A stretch of DNA of 64,000 nt from Adiantum capillus-veneris. Its lineage: Eukaryota > Streptophyta > Polypodiopsida > Polypodiales > Pteridaceae. The DNA is taken from the NCBI GenBank assembly GCA_014529385.2, contig CM043966.1, positions 108,197,587 to 108,261,586 of the forward strand, in the 5' to 3' direction. Within the stretch, counting starts at the first letter, position 1; every line of letters begins with the position of its first letter. The notes beneath the pieces were generated by a model. It was given only the letters and a program-made list of their open reading frames with translations, was not told the DNA's origin and ran no database searches. Positions 42,300-54,190 of the stretch are shown here, piece after piece. The position numbers were made by a program, and so were the translations under genes.

Positions 42300-45200
42300 C
42301 ATATGCTCATCAGGAATGCAAATAAATGTGTGTGGGCATAGAAATCCATGCACAAAGATGTTGAGATTAATAGACCCAATGTTGGTGTGTATTTTGATGA
42401 AAGCCCTTGACTTTAGCTCGACAGTGTTCTGGTTGGGTTGCAGCTCTTTTGTACGTCAAATAGTTGACAGCATTGAGTCGTTCACCTATGTCGGCTAGTG
42501 ATTTGAATTTGAATGCATCTTTCATTGTCATTATTATTCTCATATCTAATCCATCCAACCAGTCATCATCTGTCTCCACTTCATCATTGGCTAGGGGTTG
42601 AGTAAAGTAGGAATGTTGTATCTGGAGGACATTGAGTGGAAAAACTTTAGGGATTGGTTGCATTGTTGCTTTGCGCTTTAGAATCCACATGCACATTAGT
42701 CAATGATAGATGGTATTTCCAAAAATAACATCCACTAATCCAATTTTCCATAACCTCTCCATCTAAGGTAGCTGCTTTAATAGCCCCACTCAACGAAACA
42801 TTCTCAATGACAAAAGGACCATGTCCCTTCTTTTTGAATTTGGGAGTGTGTTATTTCAAGGCGTAAACTAGTACCAGATCCTATTGTTTGAAGACCTTTG
42901 TTAACAAATGTGAGTGAAAGAACGGTTTTTGTTTCCATTTTTGCGCATATATATGTGCTATGGCCGCTAGTCTCTGTTCATCTAATCGCTCTAAGTCCTC
43001 TAGTCATTTTGACAATTCATGCCCTTTCCATTCCGACTTGTGTGCAACTCTAAGAGTGGGTAATAAGAATCCCATGGGAAATATTACGTCTAGTCCATAG
43101 ACCAAGATAAAGGGAGTAATGTTCAAAGTTGGTTTGAATGACACTCTATTAGTCCACAAGGCTGAATGAAGATGCATTTCCCAATCAGTTCTTCTCGAGC
43201 TAACAATCTTGGTAAGTACTGAGCTTAAGATCTTGTTTGTATGTTTGGCTTGACCATTTGCTTGAGGTTGATTGGGTGAAGATTTGTTATGGATCACATA
43301 AAATGGTTCAACAGTTGTTCTATCACCTCGTTAAGAAAATGCAATCCTCAATCACTTACAAGCTCAATAGGAAGTTTGTACCACGTGAATATTCACTCAC
43401 ATAGGAATGTTGCAGTGGTTTGAGCATTATTCTTCCTAGTGGCTCTTGCCTCAGTCCATCTGGTTAAGTAATCGATGACCACAATAATATATTACATGTG
43501 AGCCTTATATGTTGGTGGTTGTATTGGACAAAAAAAGTCTATACTTAGAAAATGCGCATGCTCTCAGCGTAGGTCACAATGGCATACTGTCAATTCTTGT
43601 TGGCATCTTTGCTCGTTGACATGAGTCACATTGTTGAACAAATTCTTTTGCATCAGCAAATAGAGTTGGCCACCAGATGACAGCCATTAATATAGCTCTA
43701 GCTGTAGTTTCATGAGAGAAATGACCTCCTGCAAGACCAATGTGCACTTGTTCCAAAATAGGAAGATATTCATCTTCATTGGCACATAGTCTAAGTTGTT
43801 GGTCCTTTGCTTGTCGATAGTGTTAATGTCCAATCATCAAGTAGTTGAGTGCTTCTGTCTCAATTTCTCTTTTTCCTTGTTTACTCATATCTTCAGGGAG
43901 CGTCCTATTGGCCAGATGCGCAGGGTATCTACTCCATTGTGGTGTCATAGAGACATGGAATAATGTGGTATAGGGTATAGCATTCTTTTCCTTACACTAA
44001 GAACACTTGTTCACGTAATTATGAACATCTTTTCTCATAGTAGGCCAATAGACCCCTAATTAGATTAATCATTGTAAGGTTTGGTCATATTCAAAGTAGA
44101 GTCCCAAAACTCTTATATGAGCTTGACTTAAATATTTTGCTTGTTCCTCAGGGCTAATGCACAAGAATCACATCTTTGTTTTTCCAATACAATCTTCCAG
44201 CCAATATCTGCTATAGGTAGATTTCTCTATCAATCGTGTGGTGATGGAAAGTGGTATCTTCAAGTATACTTGATCTATGATCATTAGGGATACAAGGTCC
44301 TTTGACCATCTAGGAACCATTTCCATGGAGAACAGATAAGCATCTCGCAAATCATCATCAACCCTTTTAGGTGCTTTCCCCAAAGTGACCAGACACAGGT
44401 GATCCGCTCTTTGGTGCTTGGTGACCTTCTTGACTACCACTATGAAATCAAATTTGAGTAGGATGATAAACCATCTTACTATTCTTCCACTATTGCATGG
44501 CTTATTCACTAAATAGAGCAAGGCTTGGTGGTCTAACAAAAAGACAAACTTGCTAGCTAACAAATAGTGTCAAAATTTCTTAACTGCATACACCATTACA
44601 AGGCCCTCCCTTTTGGTGATATTGTAGTGATTTCCACTAGTTTTAGCTATCTATTGGCATAGAAGATAGGAAAATCCACTGTCCCCTCTCTTGGTTGAGA
44701 AAATATGCTGCCAATAACAAAATTTGAAGCATCAACATGCACATAGAAAACTTTGCCCAATCTGAAGCCTTTAGTACTGATGTTGATGTCAAGATTTCTT
44801 AAGCTTGTGGAGTGACTCCTCACATTCACCTATCCATTCAAAATGAGTGATAAGTCCCTAAATGGGTTTTGCAATGACTGCATACATGTAGATGAATCTA
44901 CGATAATAGCCACAATGCCCCATAAATGCCTGAACTTCCTTGATATTTGCTGGTCTAGACATCTCTACAATTACTGTTACTTTCTCCATATATGTGGCAA
45001 TACCATTTTTCAATACAATATGCCCAAGAATTTTTCCCTATCTAACCATAAACACGTATTCCTCTAGATTTTAAAAATTCCTATATAGACGACATTTCTC
45101 AAAGGCACAGCGTAAGTGTTCAAATTGGCTTTCTCTTTTTGTAGAATGCACACAAAGATCATCCATGTAAACTTCTAGGAAATTTCATAGATATTTCTTA

Positions 45201-46240
45201 AAGAATGACTCATTAGACATTGGAATGTTTTTGGTGCATTGGTCAATCCAAAAGGAATGACCCTAAAAGTAAAAATTTCCCATTCAGTGGCAAAAGCCAT
45301 TTTGTGTTGATCTTTGGGCTCTATGGCTAACTGATTGCAACCCAAAAATCTATAAGCCTCTTTCCCAGCTACTTGGGTTCTAAAACATGATCCGTGATTG
45401 GAAGAGGATAGCTATCTTGTATGGTAGCTGCATTCACATTCTTGAGGTTCACACACATTCTGAGTTTGCCATTCATTTTTGGCACTACCACTATAGGTGA
45501 TACCCAATCAGTGTGTTCTATTTCATAGATGAATTTAGATTTTGTAAACTTGTCAATCTCTTGCTTGATATTTTTAGCAAAGGTCTCATTGTAGGTGTAT
45601 GGTCATTGTCTTCTCGGTTTAGCATATATCATCTCTCATAAAGATAGTATGCTGACATATTTCAGGATCCACTCCCTTGATATCTTTGTAGGACCAAGAA
45701 AAAACATTGTATACTCCTTTAATGTCTAAATGAGAATTTCTTCCTCCTCTAGAGTAAAATCTATAGCTATGTATGCTCGCTTTGAGTCTTCTCTTGGCTA
45801 TGCTAGGTCAATTTCTTTGGCATTTTTCGATCCCTCATAGGATTTGTTTTTTGTTCTTTTGGCTATCACAATGGTTTCTCTATAATGATTCGTCGATCTT
45901 GCAAAGTTTTTTGTTCTTTTGGCTATCACAATGGTTTCTCTATAATGATTCGTCGATCTTGCAAAGTTTATTTTGTGTAGTGCAAAGGACCACTAATTGC
46001 CCCTGATTTGTCACCAATCTGAATCCATTTCAATACTTTAGACCTCTTTCAAGGTCCATTTCAACTCTTTATACTTCACTTTGCGCTTGGTTTTGATCAT
46101 TGAAGGTTCTTTTTCCTTGGTCTTGTTAGGCTTGCTCGATTTTTGTTTTGTTTTGGTTCGTCTCTTTGTGTTTTTCCTGGTTTGATATCTTCCCATTATT
46201 TTGTCCTTGATGCAATCCGATGCATCTATCATCATCAAGA
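42300..46240 (-). pseudogene. Ty3/gypsy retrotransposon relic: linker, RT, RNase H, integrase
   Basis: Order on the minus strand: a basic linker (46,238-46,038, KRRTKTKQKSSKPNKTKEKE); YNETFAKNIKQEIDKFTKSK and FIYEIEHTDWVSPIVVVP with MNGKLRMCVNLKNVNAATI (about 45,600-45,400); the RT box VYMDD (45,158-45,169); FLGHIVLKNGI; RNase H VFYVHVDASNFVIGSIF (44,829 down) and FVFLLDHQALLYLV; the integrase zinc region HIGLAGGHFSHE with CDSCQ (43,756-43,574); SPNQPQANGQAKHTNK (about 43,270); and the C-terminal FKKKGHGPFVI near 42,840. A frame at 42,696-42,367 (KRKATMQPIPKVFPLN) follows. Many stops. It has a single RNase H and no visible chromodomain, and I leave the lineage open. Confidence 0.8.
45847..45966. 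repeat. Exact 60-bp tandem duplication
   Basis: The 60 bases starting at 45,847 recur without a difference at 45,907 (core TTCTTTTGGCTATCACAATG). It lies in the linker upstream of RT on the opposite strand. Confidence 0.95.
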
Positions 46241-46269
46241 ATTAAGTTTTTCTTGGCTTTGACTGCTCC

Positions 46270-47160
46270 CTTTTCTTTTTTTATGAGATACCTTTGTTGA
46301 CATCTATATGATGCTGACTTGAAAAATCAAGTAAATTTTCTAATCCTTCCAACAATTTGGATCAAACTTCTCTCTAAGCTCTATTGGCACTTGACCATAT
46401 GCCTCAAAAACAAAGATACATAAATGATCATAGTGCAGGACCAGAACTCCATTAAGGTCTTGTAACTCAATGGCATACTAGGTGATGTCTTGATGATTTG
46501 AACGTCTATCAAGATAGATTCAGCCCAAAAGCCTTATGTCAAATTTGCAATAAAATGCATAGCTATAACACTCTCCTACATTGTGCAATTCATATCCATA
46601 ACTACTCCATTTTAGGCAGTTGTGTATGGCAAATAAAGTGCTATAGAATCCCTCTCTTCACATAGAAGTCTATCATGTCTTTTGAGACATCTTCCCCACG
46701 GTTATCAGTCCTCAAGCCCTTAAGCTTTTTGCTTGACTAATTCTCAACAAGTGTAAGGAAATTTTGAAACATAGAGAATACCTCATCCTTATGTTTCAAA
46801 GGGTAAATCCTCACCTTCTAAGTAGAATCATCTACAAATGTTACAAAGTACATAGTCCCCCTAGAGATTGGTCGGTATAGAATCACATATGTCACTATGT
46901 ACAAGCTCTAGTGGCTCAACACGCCTTCTATTCAATGTCAAATGAAAACTCCTAATTTTCTTGCCATAAATACTAAACACAATGTTCACACATAGAAAAA
47001 TAATCAAAACTCAACACTTGCAAATAACTTAAACATGCTAGAGTTTTCATTCCCTTTTAGCACATGTGCCTTACCTAGATATACCACAATTTAGTAGATG
47101 ACAACTTGCCTACAAAAGTAAAATTGTCTTTTCAAAAGACACGTAAATGCAACACACAGT
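46270..47160 (-). pseudogene. Ty1/copia relic: gag-pre-integrase and integrase
   Basis: On the minus strand, in broken frames: GKLSSTKLWYI and KGMKTLACLSYLQ (pre-integrase zinc region), CEHCVYGKKIRSFHL, RRRVEPLELVHSDIC (first catalytic D), MYFVTFVDDST, KHKDEVFSMFQNFLTLVENQS, KKLKGLRTDNRGE (second catalytic D), then HYDHLCIFVFEAYGQVPIEL-type sequence near 46,390. This is a standard copia integrase with RT missing; it abuts the gypsy linker at about 46,250. Stops and frameshifts throughout. Confidence 0.7.
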
Positions 47161-48274
47161 ACCATGTTTTTGACCTCATCAAAAAATGATCAAGAACTAT
47201 TGTAGATGCCAATGAGGCTCCACAAACCATGTACACTGGTAGTATCTACAACTCAACATACATGAACAAAGTAAGTCACTACTATGTGAACAAGATTTGC
47301 ACATAAACAAGCACCAATTGAAATGCAAGAATAAACAATCATTGAAAGTTCTACAATGTAAATTGCTCTCAAAAGAGCTCAATGCAATTAAAACTTCTCA
47401 ATTCATAGATATGCCTAAACCATAAAGGAGAACAATGTTCATGTATGCCAATGCATCAATGCTCGCACACCACAAAGTAAAAGCTCTCTAAAATTGGCTC
47501 TTCAAGCTAAACCAAGCTCTCTAATACTAGTTGTGAGTGCACATTGCAAAAGCGTTCATATGTGTGTGCAGCAGTGAGAAAAGAGATGAGAAGTGGGAGA
47601 TGATTTCTTGATGGAGTCACTACATCATGAATAATGTATGACCCCTTATTCATCTACTATATCCAACGAATAAGGTTCGCAAGTCAAAGATGAGTGTTAG
47701 TGGTGTTGAGCAGGCTAACGTGCCTTTACCCCAATAGTTTCATTGTGACCCCGTTGGCCCCTTTTTGGCCTGATTTTCATCGATTCTATTTAGATTAGAA
47801 GTATTACTTCCCCCATTGATCTAGTATTTAGGGAAAAAATTCCCAATCTCGTCCAATCTTGTGTTGTTTTGTATATATCAATGCTCGTTGTTCATGATCT
47901 TGAAAGATTGTTGAGTTGGTTGAGGAACTACTTTCAATTTGTTTGGCATGTATTGTATACAAAAATAGCCCATGTAGGTTGTCTTTTTTATTTTTGTTTC
48001 AAACGTCATCAAGAATGCATTGTTATATTTCACTCTGAATCTATAAGGAGGTAGCATGTTTGCCTCATGTTGTTTAAACACATAAATGATTTTTTTGTCC
48101 AATATGAGAAAGGTAGTGTTCCTGTGTGCACGTGCGTGCAGCAAGGGGAAGAAGAAGCAAAGAGCAATTGGGAAAAATAGCATACTAAAGGAGAGAGTGT
48201 GTGTTGCATTTTTGTACATATGAGAAAAGTAATAGTGCTAATGAGTTAGTAGGTGGAGGTTGTATGTCATGGGC
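47161..48274. other. No coding motif; probably LTR and untranslated sequence of copia relics
   Basis: The minus strand between the copia RNase H and the older copia integrase carries pyrimidine-rich, promoter-like sequence (AACACACACTCTC near 48,195-48,210) but no clear second LTR end. The stretch 47,161-47,560 has no motifs. Confidence 0.35.
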
Positions 48275-48310
48275 GGGTGGCCATAGGCCACCCCAAAAAT
48301 CTCCCACTTA
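48275..48310 (-). promoter_or_regulatory. Copia polypurine tract and palindrome at LTR start
   Basis: On the minus strand AAGTGGGAGATT (48,309-48,298) is the usual copia purine tract, and the LTR would begin next to it with TTTTGGGG, a decayed TGTTGGGG. A perfect palindrome GGGTGGCC-ATA-GGCCACCC (48,275-48,293) sits within the first bases of the LTR. Confidence 0.5.
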
Positions 48311-48411
48311 AAGGCCAATGTGGTAGTAAGTGGCTATGACCATAGCTAATATGTACATTTGTGAAGCATTAAAACTTCACCCTTGCACAAATCCATTCAC
48401 CCTACACCCAT

Positions 48412-48940
48412 TTACTCAATGCAATGTTCAAACCACTCCATGTGTAGGCTCTTTGCAAGAGCATCCACTAGGTTTTCAAGTGTGGACCTTGACAAGCTCC
48501 AATCCTTATCAATCAGTGCATATCCAATGAGATGATACATCACCTCAATGTGTTTTGACATGGAGTGAAACACATGACTTCTTGCCAAAGCAATGGTACT
48601 CTGACTATCATAATGCAAATTGCAACCTGTTGAATGTCCAAATCTCTCACTAAACATGTAAACCATATAGTTCCTTGCTGGCATCTAAAGATGCAATGTA
48701 CTTAGCCTCTGTAGTGAAAGAAGACATAGAATCTTGGAGAGATGATCTCCAAGAAATTGCTCCTCCCGCAAATATGAAAATGTAGCCAAACATAGATCTC
48801 CTACTATCTTTCCAACCCCCATAATCTGCACCCATCTAGCCAACAATAGATACATAGTTGTTACAAAAGTGTAATCGCTTGCTTGCTTTTGTTCCATTTT
48901 GAAAGCACAAGATGAAAGATAAGAATTTGTTTGCATTGTG
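48412..48940 (-). pseudogene. Ty1/copia RNase H relic
   Basis: Minus-strand frames: GADYGGWKDSRRSMFGYIF, GGAISWRSSLQ, SSFTTEAKYIASLDASKEL, then CNLHYDSQSTIALARSHVFH, SKHIEVMYHLI and DALAKSLHMEWFEHC. These are the copia RNase H series in order, split over shifted frames. It lies at higher coordinates than the copia integrase at 46.3-47.2 kb although both read leftward, so the two are different insertions. Confidence 0.75.
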
Positions 48941-49449
48941 GAGTTTTGAATATCTTATGATTTATGCCATATTCTGTTATGAAATTAGGTTGATTGGAAT
49001 ATATGATTGTGGGTTTTGGGTTTTGGGGCTATTAAGTGAGGTGTGATGCATGTATGTCAAGAAGCTTAGAGGTCTCCAAAGTGCAGGTTTACGGGCTGAT
49101 TGTATAGTGCTCTAAGTGCTTTCCATGCTTATCTTTGCAACTCGTCAATAGACGAGAAAGATATGGGCTTGATATGGGCAATATAGTATTTATTAGGGCT
49201 GATTTTTTGTCTTTGTACTGGTTTTGATATGCATGCCAAGTGAATGCTTTCAATTTTATGGGGGTTCTCCTGATGTGTCTAGCATGGGCCAGAGCACGTG
49301 CTTTACAGTGCTCAAATTGGGCATTAACTGCTCAAGTTATGGCCAGTTCAGTTCACTCTACAATTTTGGGCTTCCTTGAGTAAGGAAAATTGAAGTGAAT
49401 GTAGTTAACGTTGTGCTCAACACTCTTTTCATTGGTATGTGAGGCAAGA
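48941..49449. other. No gene recognised
   Basis: Unique-looking sequence upstream of the PPR relic. It may be a more decayed part of the same gene but shows no readable motif. Confidence 0.35.
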
Positions 49450-49745
49450 GTTGAGTTTGGCAATGCTGTGGTCCAAAATTAAGCTAAATGGTAGATACTT
49501 CATACATCACAAAAATTGTTTGAGGAGTTTTGCAAGTGGAATTTTATCTCTTGGAGTGCGAAGATAGTGGATTATGCTCAACAATGTTGTGGTAGGGAAG
49601 TTTTGAGCTATTTCAATTGGATGCAAAGGGAAATCCATTCTCCAATATATTCACCTAGGCTTGCATCTTGGAGGCAAGTGGCCTTACAAAAGCCATTGAC
49701 ATGGGTGAGAGCATTAACAAGAAGATTGCTAGTCAAGGGGGACTT
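49450..49745 (+). pseudogene. Pentatricopeptide repeat (PPR) protein fragment
   Basis: One frame reads VEFGNAVVQN, a stop, AKW, a stop, then SQKLFEEFCKWNFISWSAK, DYAQQCCGREVLSYFNWMQ. After a one-base shift near 49,650 it continues ACILEASGLTKAIDMGES and KIASQGGLLDFGN. This matches the plant PLS-type PPR pattern (LGNALVDMYAKCG, ...VSWSAMIAGYAQ-G--EAL--F--MQ, ACILKACG---AID-G--IH). PPR proteins bind organelle RNA for editing or splicing. Only about two repeats remain, with two stops and a frameshift, so this is a host-gene relic. The 'ACILKACG...AID-G' variant is common in large fern PPR families, by memory. Confidence 0.65.
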
Positions 49746-49977
49746 TTGGACTTTGGGAACTTTGAGGGTTAAATATAAACGAGTAAGAGAGGGCAACAAT
49801 AGTGCCGTTGTTGCCATGAAATCCATGGGATGCTCAACTACACGTGTCGTTCAATCCTTTGCAGATCCTGTAGGACGCATCTGTGCCCCTTGTATTGGCA
49901 CCTTCTTGCTTGAGCATGCAAGGACTCACATGTTTCTCTTCTAGGCTTGGCCTTTTCACAATCCATCTCTAAGATAT

Positions 49978-50324
49978 TGTTGAAGTTTTGGTGTCTAGTT
50001 TGGTAAAATGTGAAGGACGTGAAGGGGAATGAATCCCACATGCAATGTACTTATGCTCGCCAAGTATAAAAGAGGCCTAAAGCTCAATGAGAAACCATCC
50101 AAGTTTGTCTATATGAAGTGCAATACTTTTGATGAACTTGTGATTGCTTGCACCTAGCACTCAAGATCGTGTTTATGAGTCCAAGTTAGTTCATCTTGGA
50201 ACCTAATTCGCTTGAGTCACATTATTGTCTACACACTCCTTGTTTACACATATCTCACATGCATGTATCATGGTAGAGCTTAGGATTCATCCACCTTAGC
50301 TTAGATTGACCCTTGTTTTTAACA
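49978..50324 (+). repeat. Ty1/copia 5' LTR (347 bp)
   Basis: It starts TGTTGAAG, has a TATA box in AAGTATAAAAGAGGCC at about 50,064, and ends TTTTTAACA directly before TGGTATTAGAGC. TG...CA ends plus an adjacent primer site make this a confident LTR. The body of the element is lost: only about 450 bp of leader follows before the inverted-repeat unit begins. Confidence 0.75.
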
Positions 50325-50336
50325 TGGTATTAGAGC
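50325..50336 (+). promoter_or_regulatory. Copia primer-binding site
   Basis: TGGTATTAGAGC differs by one base from the standard TGGTATCAGAGC, which pairs with the 3' end of initiator methionine tRNA. It directly abuts the LTR. Confidence 0.8.
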
Positions 50337-50774
50337 TAGCATGGCAACTAGGGTCGAGTAGGGTTCTCACAATGAAAGGAGATTTTGAATCAGCCATTGG
50401 GAGACTTTCCAAGATTAGACTTAGGGTTAGGTTTCTAAGCAAACGCCCTATTTTATGCATCTCCTAAAATTAGGAGACTGAAGAGGTGTCTCTTGTTGAC
50501 TGTTGAGCTCTGGTAAATTCAAGGGAATTTAGGGTTGCAAGGCTCTACGGACCTCTCTTACAAAAATTTGTGTGTTTGATAGCGCCACAAACGAGGTCAG
50601 AGTGATTTTTTGCAAGGATACACGAGGTTTTCTTTGTCATTTTGGGTTAGTTTCCAAGAGAGAGTCGCCCAACAAGATTTCATGTGCATGCATGATTTTT
50701 CCAACATCCACGCAACGGATGAAATCATCAATCTTTCTATGTGGTATGTTTTGAGGTCATTATAGGTCACACCA

Positions 50775-51405
50775 TTGGGGTATGAACCAAGCAAATAGGG
50801 ACCTTGGGAAATTTACTAAGGCCCCAATTTTCTTGGTTTTGATCTTCTCTTTGCGGCAATGGGGATGAAATCCAAGCAAATAGGGACCCTGGGAAATTTT
50901 TCAACGCTCCTAATTGCTTGGTTTTCACCCGTGTCTTTGTTGTATTGGGGGTCAGAACCAAGCAAATAGGGACCCATGAAAATTTTCCAGGGCCCCGATT
51001 TGTGGGTGCTATCAATTAACGAGCAATGAAACGAGCGAGGGACAAAAGACAAGAAAACAACAACAATGGATAATTAGGCTAGCTATATTTTTATATGATT
51101 CTTGAGATGTTTTTCATTACTATACATGGCCGGCATGTACAAATTTTATCCTTATACATGAACCCCCAATGACAATTTGAAGAAACTCATATATGTTCTT
51201 GTTTGTATATGTATTACATGGGGTTGCTATCTTTGGTACCATAAACATAACCAAATTTGCTCATGCATAAAAAGAATGAACTTTGTTATTCACTATCATA
51301 AACAGAATGAAACTTTGGTATTTACTATCATAAAACAAAATGAAACTTGCTCGTGCCTAAAAAATCATGTTTGATGTGACACCCTTATATGATTTAACTA
51401 TCCTC
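50775..51405 (+). repeat. Left inverted-repeat arm with hairpin subrepeats
   Basis: CCAAGCAAATAGGGACC starts at 50,787, 50,872 (CCAAGC) and 50,958, a period of 85-86 bp. Each unit is itself a near-palindrome: CCAAGCAAATAGGGACCTT pairs with AAGGCCCCAATTTTCTTGG. The inner part (51,050-51,405) is non-repetitive. Confidence 0.75.
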
Positions 51406-53770
51406 ATTGGATAATCTAGAGTTATTGACTCAAAATACAAGTCTTCAAAGATTTTTTGAGTTTTGATATCTATTTACATGTACACAATAGTGTCACAACC
51501 CTTTTATGTGTAACACACATATGCACTTCCTTCTCAATGTTGTACGCAAAGAAAGTTAGCATTTCTAGATTGTTTAGATATGGTACTAATGAAATTAGTA
51601 ATACTTTTCCAAGGTACTAGGGTTTCTAATCAAAGATATATCATTATCACTAGGTAAGATGCTTCATAATAGCACTTGAGGGCCTTCCAAACCACTAGCA
51701 ATAAGTACTACAATCTAAGTAGCATGCTATTGCTTAGCAAGTGTTATAGTGTGCATTATATATTTTGCCAAGTGAGCTTGAGTTTGTTTAACTTTCAAAC
51801 TATGCATTGAAAATGCTTCTTGATAAAGATTCTACAGGAGTTCATGAAAAGATACTTCAATTTACACGTTGGACAGAGAACACAAAACTCATAAACCATG
51901 GCTTGGCCCTTATCCCATGTTTTTTTGGTTGGAAGACTATATATACCCAACAAGAAATCCAGTTGAGCCCACTTTTTCATCAGTATTAATGTAAAGTCTC
52001 TCCTAGTTTGGTGCAAAGTTTGTCTTGTAGAGCCATTCTCCTTTGCACCATATTGATCATGGTCTTCAAATTCCTTAACAAAAAGGTCCATCATTGTTTA
52101 CATGGATGCCTTTTTTAATTCTTGGAGTTTTATATTTTTGAAAATTTTGATTGGATATTAAGAACATTATAAAGATTTTTACCGAAGGTTGAGAGTTTTG
52201 AGACCCCCTATTGGCACCATCCTTGAAAATTTTGTCTTAACTTCTCAAGTTGCAATAAGGCAAGTGGAAAGATAAAGATATGGAAAAGATGGTTGAAACT
52301 TGTAAGAATCTATGAATGGAACGTTTAAGTGTGGTAATTTTAAAATATTTTATTGCAGAGGAAATGTTGATATCTAGTTGTGAATATCAGGGCATGTTTT
52401 TTAGAAAAAATGGCAAGATGGTTAAGGCTAAAAAAAGCATGACAAAATTCGAATATGGCTATAAAAAGTTTCTATTGGAGTGAATGCTTGCTTGTACATA
52501 CTGGTATTCTTGATGATTTGAGTGCCAAAAAATGGCTTTTTTTTTAAATGTCTTTTTTCTTGATGGCTCACACAACTCTCTTACAATGTGTCATGACATG
52601 ATGAGGGTGGATATTGATTTTGTGTTTAGTTGGACATGGCCTTGTTCGATAGTTTTGAGGATGGAAGTTGGAAAGGCCTAGCTAAATGGTAGTTTCTTGT
52701 CATATTCCAAATGCCATATGCCGACCAAACATGAACTCAATCCTCTGCAAATTGGTTAAGCTAGGTATTTTCTCACATTTTCTCAACTTGAAGTATAAAC
52801 ACTTCCGCACTACATGAGGATGTTAGCAAGTCAAGTACTTTTCATGCGAGCTTTCATGACCTTTGGATTCTATTGAGTTTAGAACAAAACCCAAAAGCAA
52901 AGCATTTTATTCCAATTAGCTCACCAAAAAAAGATTACTGGATAGATTTCACATTCATATTGAGAAAACAAGGAAAATTTTATATCATATAGTCTGAAGA
53001 CTAACCGGTACTTTACATAGACTGGGAGGAATTCCTATGTGTCCCCTCTCACTGGTTCAACAACCACGCTACCACATCAAGTTCAAAACGGGGTCCTTCC
53101 AGCCTGCGTTTCAAAACGCAACCTAAAAGGGACTGGTGAACACAAAGAGGATGTTGTCAACACAGGGACCATCCAACATGCATTTTAAAACACAACCTAA
53201 ATGGGAATGGTGAAGATAAATGGAAAAAGGTGATTTTTGTAGGCTACAAACGTATTGGATCATTGTAGAACTTGGAGGGGATTCCATCGCTGATAACAAG
53301 AACAAAACGCAGAGGAGCCACATCTTATCTAGTGGCTATGTTATCCAAACGCAAGCACGACATAGGAAGATTTTGTTTGCAAGGATATAAGACTTGTCAA
53401 AGTGAGAATTTGAATACCTATTAGAATTTTTTGCAGTTTGCTTGGATGCTCTTAGTTCTTCTCAAAGAATGAGCGTCAAGGGCTTGTTCCCAATTCAATC
53501 ACCTATCATGTTTCATTATGCAAGATGCGGAAGCTGCATCTCGTCTCCCCGAGGCTGCTTGTGCTTGCTATTTCAGAGAAAGAGAGAAGAGCTTGACTGA
53601 ATGATGAACTTGATGGTGTGTGAAGGAGCGATAGTAGATTGTGCTTGCTATACATATTGATGTGAGAATATTAGAGCACCTGGAGTGGGCGATCAAGGTG
53701 GGCATTGTCAGCTCATACTCTACGGAGGAAACTGAGATAGCTTTTATAGGAGTGACGGAGGGAGCAGAAG

Positions 53771-54190
53771 GTAGAAGCACTCACGAGGCCCTTTGAACAT
53801 GCGTTTGGAAGTGCAAGTTGAAAATTCCTAGTGATGACAATAGGTTTTGCCAGTGGGTTGAAAATTTGGTTGCAGCACACCCGAGGCAGTTACAATTTGG
53901 TGTGGTCTAACAAGGGAAGATCAGCGGCTTCCAGTAGATCATCCAAGCCAAGGTATATAGGGCTATATATAAGGGTGGAGGAGGGAGCAGCTAGTAGAAG
54001 CACTCACCAGGCCCTTTGAACTTGCGTTTGGAAATGCAAGTTGAAAATGCCTAGTGACGACAATAGGTTTTGCCAGTGGGTTGAAAATTTGGTTGCAACA
54101 AACGAGACAATTAAAATTTTGTGTGGTCTGACAAGGGAAGATCAGCGGCTTGCAGGAGATCATCCAAGCCAACGTATACAGGGCTATCTC
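53771..54190 (+). repeat. 222-bp tandem duplication
   Basis: GTAGAAGCACTCAC begins at 53,771 and 53,994, and ATCCAAGCCAA is at 53,941 and 54,162. Both units contain ACAATAGGTTTTGCCAGTGG and GGGAAGATCAGCGGCTT, with about 10 percent differences. Confidence 0.85.

Noticed and set aside
45773-46006. Plus-strand frame with a repeated FLFFWLSQWFLYNDSSILQS peptide
   Set aside because: It is the antisense of the gypsy linker and is produced by the exact 60-bp duplication.
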